A DNA stretch of 64,000 nucleotides. Origin: an uncultured Clostridia bacterium (GTDB lineage: Bacteria > Bacillota > Clostridia > UMGS1810). Shown here one piece after another: positions 7,683 to 15,933 of the stretch. Made by a program: the position numbers and the translations under genes. Under the pieces are notes generated by a model. The model was not told where the DNA came from and did not search any database. It saw only the letters and a list, made by a program, of their open reading frames with translations. The stretch spans positions 186,001-250,000 of the forward strand of contig CAKSPF010000002.1 of NCBI GenBank assembly GCA_934481345.1. Reading direction: 5' to 3'. The stretch's first letter is position 1. Each line of letters opens with the position of its first letter.

Positions 7683-9938
7683 ATGAACATTTTAGACGGA
7701 CTTAACGAACAGCAGCAAAAAGCTGTGCTTACGACAGAAGGGCCTCTGCTGGTGCTTGCCGGTGCCGGCAGCGGAAAAACGACTGTGCTTACCAAGAGAA
7801 TAGCATATATTCTGGAGCAGCATATGGCAATGCCGTGGCAGATACTTGCAATCACGTTTACCAATAAAGCGGCAAGCGAGATGCTTTCCAGAATTTCGGC
7901 TCTTGTACCCGACGGTGCCGGGGATATGTGGATAAAGACTTTTCACAGCGCTTGCCTGAGAATACTCAGATATGACATTGAAAAGATGAATTCATCATAT
8001 ACGGGCATGTTTAATATTTACGATACCTCCGACCAGAAAAAGCTTGTCAAGGAGTGCATGAAGCAATTGCAGATAAATGAGGATTCATGCCCGGTAAAGA
8101 GTGTCATTTCGCGTATATCGGATTGCAAAAATAAGGGTGTAACTCCCGAAGAATATGAGAATAATGCGTATGATATAAAACAGAAAAACATTGCACGGAT
8201 TTATAAAATGTATCAAAAACGTCTGAAGGATAACAACGCGCTTGATTTTGACGATCTGCTCTGCAAAACCGTGGAGCTTTTTGAAAAATGCCCCGACGTT
8301 CTGGAATATTATCGGAATAAATTCAAATATATTTTGGTAGACGAGTATCAGGATACGAATAACATTCAGTACAGACTGGTTTCCATGCTTGCCTCCAAAC
8401 ACAGAAATTTGTGCGTTGTCGGTGATGACGACCAGAGTATCTACAAATTCCGCGGTGCGGATATAACAAACATACTTGATTTTGAAAAGCAGTTTAAAGA
8501 AGCTAAGGTTATAAAGCTTGAACAGAATTACCGTTCTACTCAGAATATACTTGACGCGGCAAACAATGTGATAAAGAATAACAAAGACCGAAAATCAAAA
8601 AAACTCTGGACGGATTGCGGTGAGGGAGAAAAAATCGTTCTTTCCGTATTGGATGACCAGGTTGCCGAAGCTTCATATATAAATAATTGCATAGAGTCGC
8701 TTGTGCTCGGCGGAAAATACCGTTACAATGATTTTGCCATACTTTACCGTACAAACGCACAGACAAGAGCATTTGAAGAAAATCTTACCTGCCCGTACAG
8801 AATACTTGCCGGATTAAGATTTTATGACAGACGGGAAATAAAAGACATTCTGGCATATTTAAGAGTTATATTCAATCCGTCGGACGATGTCAATCTTTCG
8901 CGTATTATAAATGTTCCGAAAAGAGGAATAGGAGATACTACCGTTTCGAGAATACAGGCATATTCAAACAGCCTCGGAAAAAGCATGTATGAAATCATCA
9001 CAGACCCTGCATATGAGCAGACGCTCGGAAGGGCGGCGGCAAAAATACGGGAATTTACCGTTATGCTTGAAGGGCTGATTGCAATTAAAAACAAGGTTCC
9101 CGTTTCGGAACTTATAGATGAAATGCTTGTAAAAACGGGATATTCAAGTTCGATTCTTGCCGAAGCTCCCGAGGAGGCGCAAAGCAGAATAGAGAATATA
9201 GAGGAATTCCGCTCTAAGGCTCTTGAGTATCAGGACAATGTTGAAAATCCGACTTTTGAAGGATTTCTGGATAATATATCGCTTGTTTCCGATGTTGATA
9301 ATCTTGACTCCGAGCAGGATGCGGTTGTGCTTATGACGCTTCATTCTGCAAAGGGACTTGAATTCCCGGTTGTGTTTATGTGCGGAATGGAAAAGGGGCT
9401 TTTCCCGAGCGCTATGAGCGAAATGGAGCAGGGCGGCATGGAGGAGGAACGCAGGCTTTGCTATGTGGGCATAACCCGCGCAAGACAAAAACTGTATATT
9501 ACCGCGGCAAAATACCGCACACTTTACGGAGCTACTTCGCTTCAGCTTCTTTCTCCGTTTGTGGATGAAATTCCGGACGAGCTTTTTGAAGACGCGTCGC
9601 AAAAGCAAACATTTATTGCCAAAAATAACGTTGCGTCTTACAGCTACGGTCAAAACGGTGCGGTACACACCTCCAAGGCTGCCTTCGGTACACCGTCAGC
9701 GAGAATGAGCGTCGGCTCGATAGTTGATAAGTACAGTATGGTGACAGCGTCATCATTAAAGTCAGCTTCGGGTTATTTTTCTATGAAAAAGGGAGACCGT
9801 GTTCATCACCGTAAATTCGGCGACGGAATGATTGTTTCAGTTACACCGAGCAGCGGCGATTATCTGGTTGAAATACTGTTTGACAATGTGGGTACAAAGA
9901 ATCTTATGGCTTCAATTGCAAAGCTTAAAAAAATATAA
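7683..9938 (+). CDS. pcrA: UvrD/PcrA-type 3'-5' DNA helicase
   Basis: This 751-residue superfamily 1A helicase unwinds DNA in repair and rolling-circle replication. Visible motifs are the Q motif LNEQQQKAV, Walker A AGAGSGKTT (26-34), motif Ia ITFTNKAA, motif II VDEYQDTN, motif III GDDDQSIYKFRGAD, motif IV LEQNYRST, motif V VVLMTLHSAKGLEFPVVF and motif VI YVGITRARQKLYI. The C-terminal tail carries GDRVHHRKFGDGMIV, a Tudor-like segment known from PcrA that contacts RNA polymerase. Its neighbour yerC is also close to pcrA in Bacillus, which favours PcrA over UvrD or Rep. AAAGGAA precedes the ATG. Confidence 0.96.
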   Translation: MNILDGLNEQQQKAVLTTEGPLLVLAGAGSGKTTVLTKRIAYILEQHMAMPWQILAITFTNKAASEMLSRISALVPDGAGDMWIKTFHSACLRILRYDIEKMNSSYTGMFNIYDTSDQKKLVKECMKQLQINEDSCPVKSVISRISDCKNKGVTPEEYENNAYDIKQKNIARIYKMYQKRLKDNNALDFDDLLCKTVELFEKCPDVLEYYRNKFKYILVDEYQDTNNIQYRLVSMLASKHRNLCVVGDDDQSIYKFRGADITNILDFEKQFKEAKVIKLEQNYRSTQNILDAANNVIKNNKDRKSKKLWTDCGEGEKIVLSVLDDQVAEASYINNCIESLVLGGKYRYNDFAILYRTNAQTRAFEENLTCPYRILAGLRFYDRREIKDILAYLRVIFNPSDDVNLSRIINVPKRGIGDTTVSRIQAYSNSLGKSMYEIITDPAYEQTLGRAAAKIREFTVMLEGLIAIKNKVPVSELIDEMLVKTGYSSSILAEAPEEAQSRIENIEEFRSKALEYQDNVENPTFEGFLDNISLVSDVDNLDSEQDAVVLMTLHSAKGLEFPVVFMCGMEKGLFPSAMSEMEQGGMEEERRLCYVGITRARQKLYITAAKYRTLYGATSLQLLSPFVDEIPDELFEDASQKQTFIAKNNVASYSYGQNGAVHTSKAAFGTPSARMSVGSIVDKYSMVTASSLKSASGYFSMKKGDRVHHRKFGDGMIVSVTPSSGDYLVEILFDNVGTKNLMASIAKLKKI

Positions 9939-9951
9939 AACAGGTGATAAG

Positions 9952-10257
9952 ATGTTAAAAAAACTGGAAGATAAAAATATTGAAAATCTTGTTAAGGCAT
10001 TTGTGGCATTGGATGATGAAGCATTTTGCTATAATTTTCTGGAGGATTTATGCACCGTTCCCGAGGTAAAGGCAATGGCGCAGCGGCTCGCTGTGGCAAA
10101 AATGCTTGACGAACACAAGGCATATAACGATATTGCTGCGGCAACAGGCGCAAGCACCGCTACCATCAGCCGTGTCAACCGTTCGCTTACATACGGTGCG
10201 GATGGCTACAGATGTATGCTTGATAAGCTTGGGGATGAACTGAAAAATGAACAGTAA
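9952..10257 (+). CDS. yerC: YerC/YecD family TrpR-like protein
   Basis: The product is 101 residues from the ATG at 9952, which follows AGGTGATAAG. An in-frame upstream start at 9832 would overlap pcrA and lacks a ribosome binding site. The sequence LEDLCTVPEVKAMAQRLAVAKML and the helix-turn-helix YNDIAAATGASTATISRVNR are typical of the YerC/YecD branch of the TrpR superfamily, small DNA-binding repressors. It starts 13 bases after pcrA and its last 11 bases overlap the next gene, so the three genes are translationally linked. The target operator is unknown. Confidence 0.92.
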   Translation: MLKKLEDKNIENLVKAFVALDDEAFCYNFLEDLCTVPEVKAMAQRLAVAKMLDEHKAYNDIAAATGASTATISRVNRSLTYGADGYRCMLDKLGDELKNEQ

Positions 10258-10987
10258 TTTAAGCTACGGTGATTTTGCCTTCATTTATGACCGCCTTACA
10301 GATGATGTCGAATATGCAAAAAGGTCAGAATACATAGAAAAACTCATAAAAATGCATTTTGACGGCAAGGCGGAGCTTTTGTGCGATTTGGGATGCGGTA
10401 CGGGGAGTATGTGCGTGCTTATGAGCGGGCGCGGCTATGACTGCATAGGCATTGATAAGTCCGACAGCATGCTGAATGCGGCAGCGGAAAAATCAATCGG
10501 TAAAAACATATTGTATTTAAACCAGGATATGTGTGATTTTGAGCTTTACGGAACGGTAGATGTGATTTTGTGTATGCTTGACAGCGTAAATTATGTTGAT
10601 GATGCCGATGATTTAAAGCGTATGTTCAGCCTTGTGCATAACTATCTCAATCCGGGCGGAATTTTTATTTTTGATGTAAATTCGGAGTACAAATTCAAAA
10701 ATATTCTCGGTAACAACACATATACCTATGAAACGGACGGGATTTTTTATACCTGGGAAAATTTTTATGACGGAGTAATGCTTGATTTTGAGCTTAATTT
10801 TTTTGTAAAAGACAAGGAATTATACAGGAGAATAACCGAGCATCACAGACAGAGATATTACAGTATATCCGAGCTGGAAGCTTTTGCGGAAATCAGCGGT
10901 CTTGCTGTTAAGGGCATATACGGCGATCTTGCATTGACGCCGCCGGCAACTGACTGCGAGAGGGTGTTTTTTGTACTGCAAAAATAA
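10247..10987 (+). CDS. Class I SAM-dependent methyltransferase
   Basis: The 246-residue product has the SAM-binding glycine loop LLCDLGCGTGSM (about residues 40-51), the acidic post-motif I IGIDKSDSML, motif II-like DVILCMLDSVNYV and the post-motif FNPGGIFIFDVNS-like block. It is similar to the small cytoplasmic methyltransferases often found near yerC or ribosomal silencing genes in Clostridia, whose substrate is unknown. Start is an ATG within the end of yerC (11-base overlap), giving coupled translation. Confidence 0.88.
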   Translation: MNSNLSYGDFAFIYDRLTDDVEYAKRSEYIEKLIKMHFDGKAELLCDLGCGTGSMCVLMSGRGYDCIGIDKSDSMLNAAAEKSIGKNILYLNQDMCDFELYGTVDVILCMLDSVNYVDDADDLKRMFSLVHNYLNPGGIFIFDVNSEYKFKNILGNNTYTYETDGIFYTWENFYDGVMLDFELNFFVKDKELYRRITEHHRQRYYSISELEAFAEISGLAVKGIYGDLALTPPATDCERVFFVLQK

Positions 10988-11032
10988 TGACGAAATATTT
11001 GAAATTTATTTTTTAAATCTGTACAAAAAAGA

Positions 11033-11066
11033 TTGACATTTTATATAAAATGTGTTAATGTATACT
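11033..11066 (+). promoter_or_regulatory. Probable promoter of the cold shock gene
   Basis: TTGACA at 11033-11038 is followed after 17 bases by TAATGT (11056-11061); TATACT at 11061-11066 is a better -10 but its spacing of 22 is too long. A leader of about 60 bases follows with a small hairpin (GGTGA-GTT-TCACC, 11096-11108) just upstream of the GGAGG, which may modulate translation with temperature as in other csp leaders. Confidence 0.5.
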
Positions 11067-11129
11067 AAAGACTGATTAGTCTGAATTTTTTAACAGGTGA
11101 GTTTCACCGTATTTAGGAGGTACGCAGCA

Positions 11130-11330
11130 ATGCAAAAAGGTACAGTAAAATGGTTTAATGCAGAAAAAGGTTATGGTTTTATTGAGTGTGAAGACGGCAG
11201 TGATGTTTTCGTTCACTTCTCTGCTATCAATATGGAAGGCTACAAGACACTTGCAGAAGGTGACGCTGTAGAATTTGATGTAATTGATGGTAATAAGGGT
11301 CCTCAGGCTGCTAACGTTGTAAGAGCGTAA
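11130..11330 (+). CDS. cspA: Cold shock protein (CspA family)
   Basis: The 66-residue OB-fold protein binds single-stranded RNA and DNA and melts RNA structures. RNP1 is KGYGFIEC and RNP2 is DVFVHFSAI; the protein begins MQKGTVKWFN, the standard family start. The ATG at 11130 lies 9 bases after TAGGAGG; an upstream in-frame start at 11097 falls inside the leader. A terminator follows at 11376, so the gene is monocistronic. Confidence 0.97.
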   Translation: MQKGTVKWFNAEKGYGFIECEDGSDVFVHFSAINMEGYKTLAEGDAVEFDVIDGNKGPQAANVVRA

Positions 11331-11375
11331 GCTTTTGGATTATTATATAAAAAGTAATTCGATTATGCACACAAT

Positions 11376-11404
11376 GCCTCTCCGAACCGGAGAGGCGTTT
11401 TGTT
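11376..11404 (+). terminator. Terminator of cspA
   Basis: A nine-pair GC-rich stem (GCCTCTCCG / CGGAGAGGC) with an AAC loop is followed by GTTTTGTTG. Confidence 0.85.
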
Positions 11405-11444
11405 GTAAGAAACAAGCCGATGATTAAAACAGGGAGTATTTGTT

Positions 11445-12335
11445 ATGGCAGATTCCGATAAAATTATTGATTATATAAAACAGTCTGATGCAAAATTCAG
11501 CAAAAGCCAGAAAAAGATTGCCGAGTACATAACCGCTCATTATGATACGGCGGCTTTTATGACGGCGGCAAAGCTCGGAAAGGTTGTTAACGTAAGCGAA
11601 TCCACGGTTGTGCGGTTTGCCTCCGAGCTTGGATACGAAGGCTATCCGGAGTTTCAGCGTGCACTTCAGGAGCTTATAAAAACACGTCTTACGTCTGTGC
11701 AGAAAGTGGAAATCATATCGTCAAAAATAGGTTATAAGGACGTTTTGCGCGAGGTAATAAACTCGGATATCGATAAATTAAGGCGCACACTTGATACTAT
11801 AAGCGGTGAAAACTTTGAAAACGCAGTAGATATGATAGCAAATGCAAAAACAGTGTATATAATGGGAGCCAGAACATGCTCGTCGATAGCTTCGTTTATA
11901 GGCGTGTACCTCAATCTGATATTAAATGATGTACGGATTGTAACTGCAAATTCCGCAAGTGATGTTTTTGAGCAGATGTACAGAATTAATTCGGAAGATG
12001 TGCTTATAGCCATAAGCTATCCCAGATATTCTCTGCGTACATTCAACGGTGTAAAATTTGCTGCAGAACGCAATGCAAAGGTTATTGCGATTACCGACAG
12101 CAAGGTTTCGCCTATAGTAAAGGCGGCTACATGCTCGCTTATTGCACGTTGCGATATGAGTAATTTTGTTGACTCGCTCGTTGCTCCTTTGAGCCTTGTT
12201 AATGCTCTTATCGTTGCGCTTGTAATAAAAAATAAAGAAAAAGCGGTTGATACGTTTGACTCGCTTGAAGAAATATGGAAAAAGTATCATGTTTACAGAG
12301 ATTTTACGGAAATGAACACCGATAGTGATGAATAA
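11445..12335 (+). CDS. MurR/RpiR family transcriptional regulator
   Basis: The 296-residue protein has the RpiR-type helix-turn-helix in the first 80 residues (FSKSQKKIAEYI, then NVSESTVVRFASELGYEGYPEFQ) and a C-terminal SIS sugar-isomerase domain (VYIMGARTCSSIASF and VLIAISYPRYSL), which binds a phosphosugar. Family members repress or activate genes for phosphosugar use. GGGAG precedes the ATG. It lies 11 bases upstream of the flavoprotein gene and is probably cotranscribed with it, yet no sugar gene is adjacent, so its target is unclear. Confidence 0.93.
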   Translation: MADSDKIIDYIKQSDAKFSKSQKKIAEYITAHYDTAAFMTAAKLGKVVNVSESTVVRFASELGYEGYPEFQRALQELIKTRLTSVQKVEIISSKIGYKDVLREVINSDIDKLRRTLDTISGENFENAVDMIANAKTVYIMGARTCSSIASFIGVYLNLILNDVRIVTANSASDVFEQMYRINSEDVLIAISYPRYSLRTFNGVKFAAERNAKVIAITDSKVSPIVKAATCSLIARCDMSNFVDSLVAPLSLVNALIVALVIKNKEKAVDTFDSLEEIWKKYHVYRDFTEMNTDSDE

Positions 12336-12346
12336 CGGAGAAAAAT

Positions 12347-13567
12347 ATGTGTGATACAGTAGTGATTATAGGCGGCGGACCAGCCGGAATGATGGCGGCG
12401 GCACAGGCAGCGTCGCGCGGCAAAAAAACAGTAATTATAGAAAAAAACAATACCCTCGGCAGGAAGCTGCTTATTACGGGCAAGGGCAGATGCAATATAA
12501 CAAATGACTGTGATATATCCGAATTTATAAATAACGTACCTGTAAACGGAAATTTCCTTTACAGTGCGTTTTATTCTTTTACAAACCGGGATTTGATTTC
12601 TATGCTGAATGACACTGGACTTTCGACCAAAGTTGAGCGCGGAGGCAGGATTTTTCCGACTTCGGATAAGGCTGCCGATGTTTTAAAGGCTCTTATGGTT
12701 ATTTTGAAAAATAATGGTGTAAAGCTTTTGCGCGCCGAGGTTAAGGATATACGCTGCAGCGGAGATGAAAAAACAGTTGTTTTAAGCGATAACAGGTGTA
12801 TAAAGTGCAAAAGCGCAGTTATTGCCACCGGCGGATTAAGTTATCCGGGTACCGGTTCTACAGGTGACGGCTATCGCTTTGCCAAAAAGCTCGGCCATAC
12901 CGTAATGCCTCTCAAAGCGTCGCTTGTTCCTCTTGAAATTTCATCGCCGTACATCAGGGAGCTTGCGGGGCTGTCGCTTAAAAACACAGCCGTTAAAATC
13001 TTCAGAAACGGCAGGGAATACTACAGTGATTTCGGAGAGCTTTTGTTTACTCATTACGGAATGAGCGGTCCGGTTATTCTGAGCGCAAGCTCGCATATGA
13101 GGGATTTTGATAAATACAGCTATAAAATCGCGCTTGATTTAAAACCGGCTCTTGATGAGCAAACATTGGATAAGAGAATACTCAGAGATTTTGAAAAAGA
13201 AAAAAATAAGGATTTCATAAATTCTCTGGATGATTTGCTTCCGAAAAAAATGATACCTGTTATAGTTAAAGCATCGGGCGTGCCTGCACGCAAGAAGGTT
13301 AACGAAATAAATAAGTCGGAGCGCAGACAGCTTGTACAGACTGTCAAAAATCTTGAATTTGACGTTGACGGTTTAAGACCTGTAAGAGAAGCGATTATTA
13401 CCTCCGGCGGAATTAATGTAAAGGAAATAAACCCGGCTACCATGGAGTCAAAAATATGCCCCGGTTTGTATTTTGCGGGTGAGGTTATAGATGTAGACGC
13501 ATATACGGGCGGTTTTAATCTTCAAATTGCATTTTCAACCGGTTGGCTTGCAGGGCAAAATGTATAA
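12347..13567 (+). CDS. HI0933/BaiN-like FAD-dependent flavoprotein
   Basis: The 406-residue protein belongs to the HI0933/YhiN/BaiN family of NAD(P)/FAD-dependent oxidoreductases. It starts with the Rossmann dinucleotide loop VVIIGGGPAGMMAA, continues with LGRKLLITGKGRCNITN, an invariant family block, and ends with the second FAD-contact region GLYFAGEVIDVDAYTGGFNLQIAF. The physiological reaction of most members is unknown. One member, BaiN, was reported in bile acid dehydroxylation, but the family is almost universal in Firmicutes and nothing here supports that role. It follows the RpiR gene by 11 bases. Confidence 0.92.
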   Translation: MCDTVVIIGGGPAGMMAAAQAASRGKKTVIIEKNNTLGRKLLITGKGRCNITNDCDISEFINNVPVNGNFLYSAFYSFTNRDLISMLNDTGLSTKVERGGRIFPTSDKAADVLKALMVILKNNGVKLLRAEVKDIRCSGDEKTVVLSDNRCIKCKSAVIATGGLSYPGTGSTGDGYRFAKKLGHTVMPLKASLVPLEISSPYIRELAGLSLKNTAVKIFRNGREYYSDFGELLFTHYGMSGPVILSASSHMRDFDKYSYKIALDLKPALDEQTLDKRILRDFEKEKNKDFINSLDDLLPKKMIPVIVKASGVPARKKVNEINKSERRQLVQTVKNLEFDVDGLRPVREAIITSGGINVKEINPATMESKICPGLYFAGEVIDVDAYTGGFNLQIAFSTGWLAGQNV

Positions 13568-13607
13568 ATTTTGATGTATTGCATATTATTTTATATAAGG
13601 TGATAAT

Positions 13608-14060
13608 ATGCAAAAACACAAATTTGATTTTAAAGATAAGACATTGACCGCTTTATTTTCTGCACTTATATTTTTTCTTGCTGTAACGGTAATTTCGCAG
13701 ATATGCCTGAAAAACAGCTCAACGCGTGAAATGTTTACCGGAATAGAAAAATATGAAAATATTTCATACACTGCTAATTCAAATCTGCCTGAAGGCTATA
13801 TAACCGTAAGACTCACAAGCGGTAAACCTTCAGAAAAAATCGAGCTGTGGTTTAACGGCGAAAAGGCGGAAAAGATTACAAAGCGCAAGCTAAGATTCAG
13901 AATTGACTGCGACGGAGTTGTGGAAATTAAAAATTGCAGCGGCAAAAAAATATCGGCTGAGGTTGACGGAGTAAGTGACAACATTGAGCTGATGATGAGC
14001 AATAAGCCGGAGTTTTCGGACGGAATAAAAGTTCTGTGCTCGGTCGGTCTTAAAGACTGA
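13608..14060 (+). CDS. Uncharacterised single-pass membrane protein
   Basis: This 150-residue protein is not recognised. Residues 1-12 are basic, residues 14-34 form one hydrophobic helix, and the remainder is a predicted extracytoplasmic beta-rich domain (YITVRLTSGKPSEKIELWFNG and ISAEVDGVSDNIELMM). The arrangement suggests a membrane-anchored small immunoglobulin-like or OB-like domain, but no family can be named. AAGGTG precedes the ATG. It is 40 bases after the flavoprotein gene and its last 11 bases overlap the 3' end of the convergent PHP gene. Confidence 0.75.
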   Translation: MQKHKFDFKDKTLTALFSALIFFLAVTVISQICLKNSSTREMFTGIEKYENISYTANSNLPEGYITVRLTSGKPSEKIELWFNGEKAEKITKRKLRFRIDCDGVVEIKNCSGKKISAEVDGVSDNIELMMSNKPEFSDGIKVLCSVGLKD

Positions 14061-14874
14061 CCGGCACAGGCTTTCTTTTTTTGTAGTAATAATAGTGTTC
14101 AAAACCGATTTTCCTGAGCATGTCAAACGCATAGTCAAATCCGCAGCACATATGTTCGGGGCGGTGGGCATCGCTGCCTATTGTTATAAGCCGTCCTCCG
14201 AGTGAGTAATACGTTTTTAAAAGCTTTTCAGAGGGCATTGTCATGTGCCAGTCGGTTTTAAGCCCGGATGTGTTTATTTCAAGCGCTTTTTCACGGTAAA
14301 TAAGTGCATGAAATATTTTTTCAAAACACTTTGCATAGTCATCAAGAGTTACGTTTTTGCCGTAACTGCCGTTTAAGTATCTGAGCGGATATGTTAAATG
14401 TGCCATTGAGTCAAAATCATCATTTTCGGCAGTGTGCACAAGGTTTTTGTAGTATAAATCCAAAAAAGCTTTGTCTTCTTCGGGAGTGGTTGATTCAAAG
14501 GATTTGAACGAAGTGAAATCCGTCTTTATTCTTTTGCCGGTAGATGTGGAGTGAAGCGACGCCAGGACAAAATCAAATCCGCCTGTATCTATGCAGTATT
14601 TACCCATTTCTTCATTATAAATTCTGTCTGCAATTTCAACTCCGGTATAAACCTCCAGATTGTTTTCAAAGAGTTTTTTTGCTTTTTTTATATCTTCTTT
14701 GCATTTGATAATGTGCTTGCAGTCATCGGTGCTTTTATACTTTTCGCAGTCAAAGTGGTCGGTAACGGTAATACCGCTGATATTGAGCTTCACAGCATGT
14801 CTGCAAAGCTGTTCGACAGGAGTTTTACCGTCATGTGAATTTTCAGAGTGCATGTGGCAGTCATATATTTTCAT
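14050..14874 (-). CDS. PHP-domain phosphatase, histidinol-phosphatase HisJ-like
   Basis: The 274-residue protein has the PHP metal-binding motifs DCHMHSENSHDGKTP (residues 5-19), ITVTDHFDCE, a central TGVEIADR containing the metal-ligand Glu, VLASLHS, and the final IGSDAHRPEHM. These are the ligands of a trinuclear metal site in HisJ-type histidinol-phosphatases. No other histidine biosynthesis gene is in the window, so a role in another phosphoester hydrolysis is possible. A GGAG lies before the ATG. It follows the nucleoside kinase gene by 17 bases on the same strand, and its 3' end overlaps the convergent membrane-protein gene. Confidence 0.87.
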   Translation of the reverse strand: MKIYDCHMHSENSHDGKTPVEQLCRHAVKLNISGITVTDHFDCEKYKSTDDCKHIIKCKEDIKKAKKLFENNLEVYTGVEIADRIYNEEMGKYCIDTGGFDFVLASLHSTSTGKRIKTDFTSFKSFESTTPEEDKAFLDLYYKNLVHTAENDDFDSMAHLTYPLRYLNGSYGKNVTLDDYAKCFEKIFHALIYREKALEINTSGLKTDWHMTMPSEKLLKTYYSLGGRLITIGSDAHRPEHMCCGFDYAFDMLRKIGFEHYYYYKKRKPVPVSL

Positions 14875-14891
14875 TACTGTTTCTCCAAATT

Positions 14892-15884
14892 TTAAAAATT
14901 TAAAAAAAGTGATGATCCGCCGATAAATTCCTTGATTATTGACATAGGGCAGATGAGTTCTTCGCCTATCGGCTCAAATTTGTCGGTGAGCGACATAATA
15001 TCATTTTCAAATTGCGTGTATTCAGGCTTGATATTTGCATTTGAAAATATTTTTTTGACATGGCTTTTATATACGCCGAATTCATATAAGAGTGATGAAT
15101 TAAACACTATGTCGGCGCTGTCGGTATACGGATAGATGTTTTTCTGAGCGCCTTTTTCCACATTCGGCCACAGCTCAAACGTGAAGTTTGCGCTTGTGCT
15201 GCGAAAATAAAAATCCCTCACCGTGCGCCGTACAAGACGCGTTGTTCTGCTTGAAATCCGTGTACCGTCATCATTTCTCAGGGAGGTGAGAGCAGTGCAG
15301 TATATTCTGTATTTCTGTTTTTCCGAAACGGACATTCCGAGCTTCTCGTTAAGCGCATGTATTCCTTCAACTATGATTATTTCATTATCCTCCAAGTGCA
15401 TTTTTTTCGCATTCGGTACAGATACGGCTTTGGTGAAATCAAACACGGGCATGCTTATTTCTCCGCCGTTTATAAGCTCTTTTATATGCTCGTTAAACAG
15501 CTTGTAATTAATGGACTCAAAGGCTTCAAAATCCGCTTTGCCTTCATCATTTAAAGGCATATTCTCAATTTTGGTAAAATAATTGTCAAGAGAAATGCTT
15601 ATTGCTTTCATGCCGAGCACTCGCATGTGAAGCTGAAGTCTGTGTGCAAATGATGTTTTTCCCGAGCTTGACGGTCCGCTTATAAGTATTAGTTTTTTAG
15701 ATGGGTTATCCTTGATTTTTTTTGCAATTTCCGATATATTCTGTTCGTGCCATATCTCGCTCAGGTTAATCAGTCTGGCTGTTTTGTTTTCTGATACAAT
15801 GCGGTTGACATCGGAAACCTTTGAAATATTGAGTTTCTCGCACCAGTCTTTGTATAATTCAAGGCAATGTTCTACTCGTGTCAT
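14892..15884 (-). CDS. Uridine kinase-like nucleoside kinase, short form
   Basis: From the ATG at 15884, whose ribosome binding site GGAG lies within the alternative start at 15896, the product is 330 residues. The P-loop is ISGPSSSGKTSFAHRL (about residues 64-79), followed by the substrate motif SISLDNYFT and a VEGIHALNE Walker-B-like strand. These define the phosphoribulokinase/uridine kinase family. Clostridial relatives are often about 550 residues with an N-terminal TGS and threonyl-tRNA-synthetase-like editing domain; here there is room for only about 60 residues before the kinase because hemZ ends at 15934. The nucleoside substrate is not determinable. Confidence 0.82.
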   Translation of the reverse strand: MTRVEHCLELYKDWCEKLNISKVSDVNRIVSENKTARLINLSEIWHEQNISEIAKKIKDNPSKKLILISGPSSSGKTSFAHRLQLHMRVLGMKAISISLDNYFTKIENMPLNDEGKADFEAFESINYKLFNEHIKELINGGEISMPVFDFTKAVSVPNAKKMHLEDNEIIIVEGIHALNEKLGMSVSEKQKYRIYCTALTSLRNDDGTRISSRTTRLVRRTVRDFYFRSTSANFTFELWPNVEKGAQKNIYPYTDSADIVFNSSLLYEFGVYKSHVKKIFSNANIKPEYTQFENDIMSLTDKFEPIGEELICPMSIIKEFIGGSSLFLNF

Positions 15885-15933
15885 AATAATCTCCATTCCG
15901 CCGAAAGATAACGCGAAATGAGCTTTTGCGTTA

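Noticed and set aside
9144..9668. Long minus-strand frame opposite pcrA (and similar frames opposite lon, rel and uvrC)
   Set aside because: These are shadows of highly biased coding sequence with no ribosome binding site, domain or promoter.
12347..13567. Reading the HI0933-type flavoprotein as BaiN and inferring bile acid 7-dehydroxylation
   Set aside because: The family is nearly universal in Firmicutes and no other bai gene is present.
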